64,000 nt of DNA from Cellulomonas sp. Y8. GTDB lineage: Bacteria; Actinomycetota; Actinomycetes; Actinomycetales; Cellulomonadaceae. The translations under genes and the position numbers were made by a program. Below, in pieces: positions 62,886 through 64,000 of this stretch; positions within the stretch are counted from its first letter, which is position 1, and every line of letters starts with the position of its first letter. Under the pieces are notes generated by a model, which was given only the letters and a program-made list of their open reading frames with translations, ran no database searches and was not told the DNA's origin. Where the stretch lies: the NCBI RefSeq assembly GCF_008033115.1, contig NZ_CP041203.1, positions 1,488,001 through 1,552,000 on the forward strand, read 5' to 3'.

Positions 62886-63977
62886 ATGGCAGCACCGCGG
62901 GTCGTCGTGGTCGGTGGCGGGTACGGCGGGACGCAGGTCGCCTCGCTGCTGGACGGCGTCGCCGACGTCGTCCTCGTGGACCCGAAGGACGCGTTCGTGC
63001 ACGCGGCGGCGGCGCTGCGCGCGGCGGTCGACCCGGCTTGGGAGGACCGCGTGTTCTTCGGCTACGAGCGGCTGCTGGACCGGGGCCTGGTGCTGCGGCA
63101 GCGGGTCGAGCGGGCCACCTCCTCGCAGGTGCGGCTGGCGGACGGCACCACCCTGGACGCGGACTACCTCGTGCTCGCGACGGGCACCGCCTACCCGTTC
63201 CCGGCCAAGTTCATCGAGTCGGAGACGGCGGTCGCACAGGCGCGCCTGGCCCGGATGCGCGAGGGGCTCGCGCGCGCGCAGCGCGTCCTCGTGGTCGGCG
63301 CCGGCGCGGTCGGCCTGGAGCTGGTCGGCGAGCTGCTGGACGCCTACCCGCACCTGTGGATCACCGTGGTGGACCAGGCCGACGACGTGCTGACGACCGA
63401 CGACTACCTGCCGGAGCTGCGCGAGGTGGTGCGTGCGCAGCTCGCCGACCGGGTGGAGCTGGTGCTGGGCTCCCGCCTGGGCTACCTGCCGCCGTCGGAC
63501 GTCGGCGTGCACGAGCCGTTCGTCGTGGAGACCGAGGCCGGCGTCCGCGTCGAGGCGCAGATGTGGTTCCGCTGCTACGGCAACCTGCCGGCGAGCGACT
63601 ACCTGGCGGGCGACCTGCTGGGTGCGCGCAACGGGCTGGGCGAGGTCCGGGTGGACGACACGCTCGCGCTCACCGGGCACCCGACGGTGTTCGCGGTCGG
63701 CGACATCACGGACGTGCCGGAGTCCAAGCGCGCGTCGGCGGCGCGGGCGCACGCCGAGGTGGTGGCCGCGAACATCACGGCGCTGGTCGAGGGCCGGGAG
63801 CCGGCCGCGACCTACCACCCGGCCCCGGAGCGGATCCTGCTGCCGCTGGGCCGCTCCGGCGGCGCGTCGCAGCTCGTCGGCGACGACGGCGTGCGCCGGG
63901 TGGTGGGCGCCGCGGCCACGAGCCGCCTGAAGGGCGAGGACCTCTACGCGTCGCGGGTCGGGGCCCTGTTCGCCTGA
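62886..63977 (+). CDS. FAD-dependent pyridine nucleotide-disulfide oxidoreductase (NDH-2/FSP1-like)
   Basis: A 363-residue flavoprotein. The FAD motif GGGYGGTQVASLL is near residue 9, the ATG motif LVLATGTAYPFPAK lies at about 97-110, the NAD(P)H motif LVVGAGAVGLELVGELL at about 138-155, and the C-terminal FAD contact VFAVGDITD at about 275. There is no redox-active CxxC pair, so it is closer to type II NADH dehydrogenase or FSP1-like quinone reductases. A GAGAGGGG site precedes the ATG. It ends 23 nt before the window edge. Confidence 0.88.
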   Translation: MAAPRVVVVGGGYGGTQVASLLDGVADVVLVDPKDAFVHAAAALRAAVDPAWEDRVFFGYERLLDRGLVLRQRVERATSSQVRLADGTTLDADYLVLATGTAYPFPAKFIESETAVAQARLARMREGLARAQRVLVVGAGAVGLELVGELLDAYPHLWITVVDQADDVLTTDDYLPELREVVRAQLADRVELVLGSRLGYLPPSDVGVHEPFVVETEAGVRVEAQMWFRCYGNLPASDYLAGDLLGARNGLGEVRVDDTLALTGHPTVFAVGDITDVPESKRASAARAHAEVVAANITALVEGREPAATYHPAPERILLPLGRSGGASQLVGDDGVRRVVGAAATSRLKGEDLYASRVGALFA

Positions 63978-64000
63978 GCGCGGTCAACCCCGCGCGGCCG

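Overview
The window is very GC-rich DNA with strong third-position GC bias, many GTG starts and many 1-8 nt stop/start overlaps. This is typical of an actinobacterium. Gene content (GH3 beta-glucosidase under a TetR repressor, SigK/RskA, a DtxR-type iron box, a high-molecular-weight FabG operon, SAM-IV riboswitch) suggests Cellulomonadaceae or a near relative. That placement is an inference from gene content; no 16S or tRNA gene was found here.

Layout. 1-2.2 kb: end of a peptide ABC transporter operon. 2.2-9.0 kb: a fatty-acid beta-oxidation/chain-modification cluster (acyl-CoA oxidase, TetR, thiolase, FabG4-like reductase, MaoC hydratase). 9.0-11 kb: small hypothetical and pentapeptide-repeat genes, several with single-base frame breaks. 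11-14.7 kb: a sulfur/methionine locus in which a SAM-IV riboswitch (minus strand, before a class V aminotransferase) and a SAM-I riboswitch (plus strand, before DUF1737-rhodanese-MetZ) sit back to back. 14.7-18.7 kb: a less GC-rich cassette of five coupled genes: a secreted small Cys-containing peptide, a lipoprotein, a membrane adaptor with a peptidoglycan-binding domain, and an ABC ATPase and permease. This is the best candidate for an undescribed system and resembles bacteriocin/immunity loci.

18.7-25.2 kb: small membrane proteins, a truncated luciferase-like protein, PurS/PurQ, an amidohydrolase and a PaiB-like protein. 25.4-34.0 kb: one long peptide-uptake operon with two embedded hydrolases and a MarR-type regulator. 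34.3-37.5 kb: a duplicated-domain lipoprotein followed by SigK and its anti-sigma factor. 37.5-41.6 kb: a siderophore ABC transporter with its binding protein on the opposite strand; a DtxR/IdeR box lies between them. 41.6-45.6 kb: purC, purD and purA. 45.8-49.4 kb: a PAS-GAF-SpoIIE-HATPase regulator flanked by two STAS antagonists. 49.5-51.6 kb: fructose-bisphosphate aldolase and a GNAT/DUF1778 toxin-antitoxin pair in reversed order. 51.7-57.7 kb: SpoU methyltransferase, PurT, DedA, HAD phosphatase, PyrE, SDR and exonuclease III. 57.7-64 kb: two DUF4190-type proteins, TetR plus GH3 beta-glucosidase, and a FAD-dependent oxidoreductase.

Two patterns run across the window. First, five genes carry an apparent one-base indel, four of them an extra G or C in a short G/C run, so either the assembly is imperfectly polished or these are real frameshifts. 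Second, intergenic spaces hold unusually long hairpins; two at 20.6 and 55.3 kb are about 80% identical copies of one 69-nt element, and two at 37.5 and 42.8 kb share a direct-direct-inverted layout.
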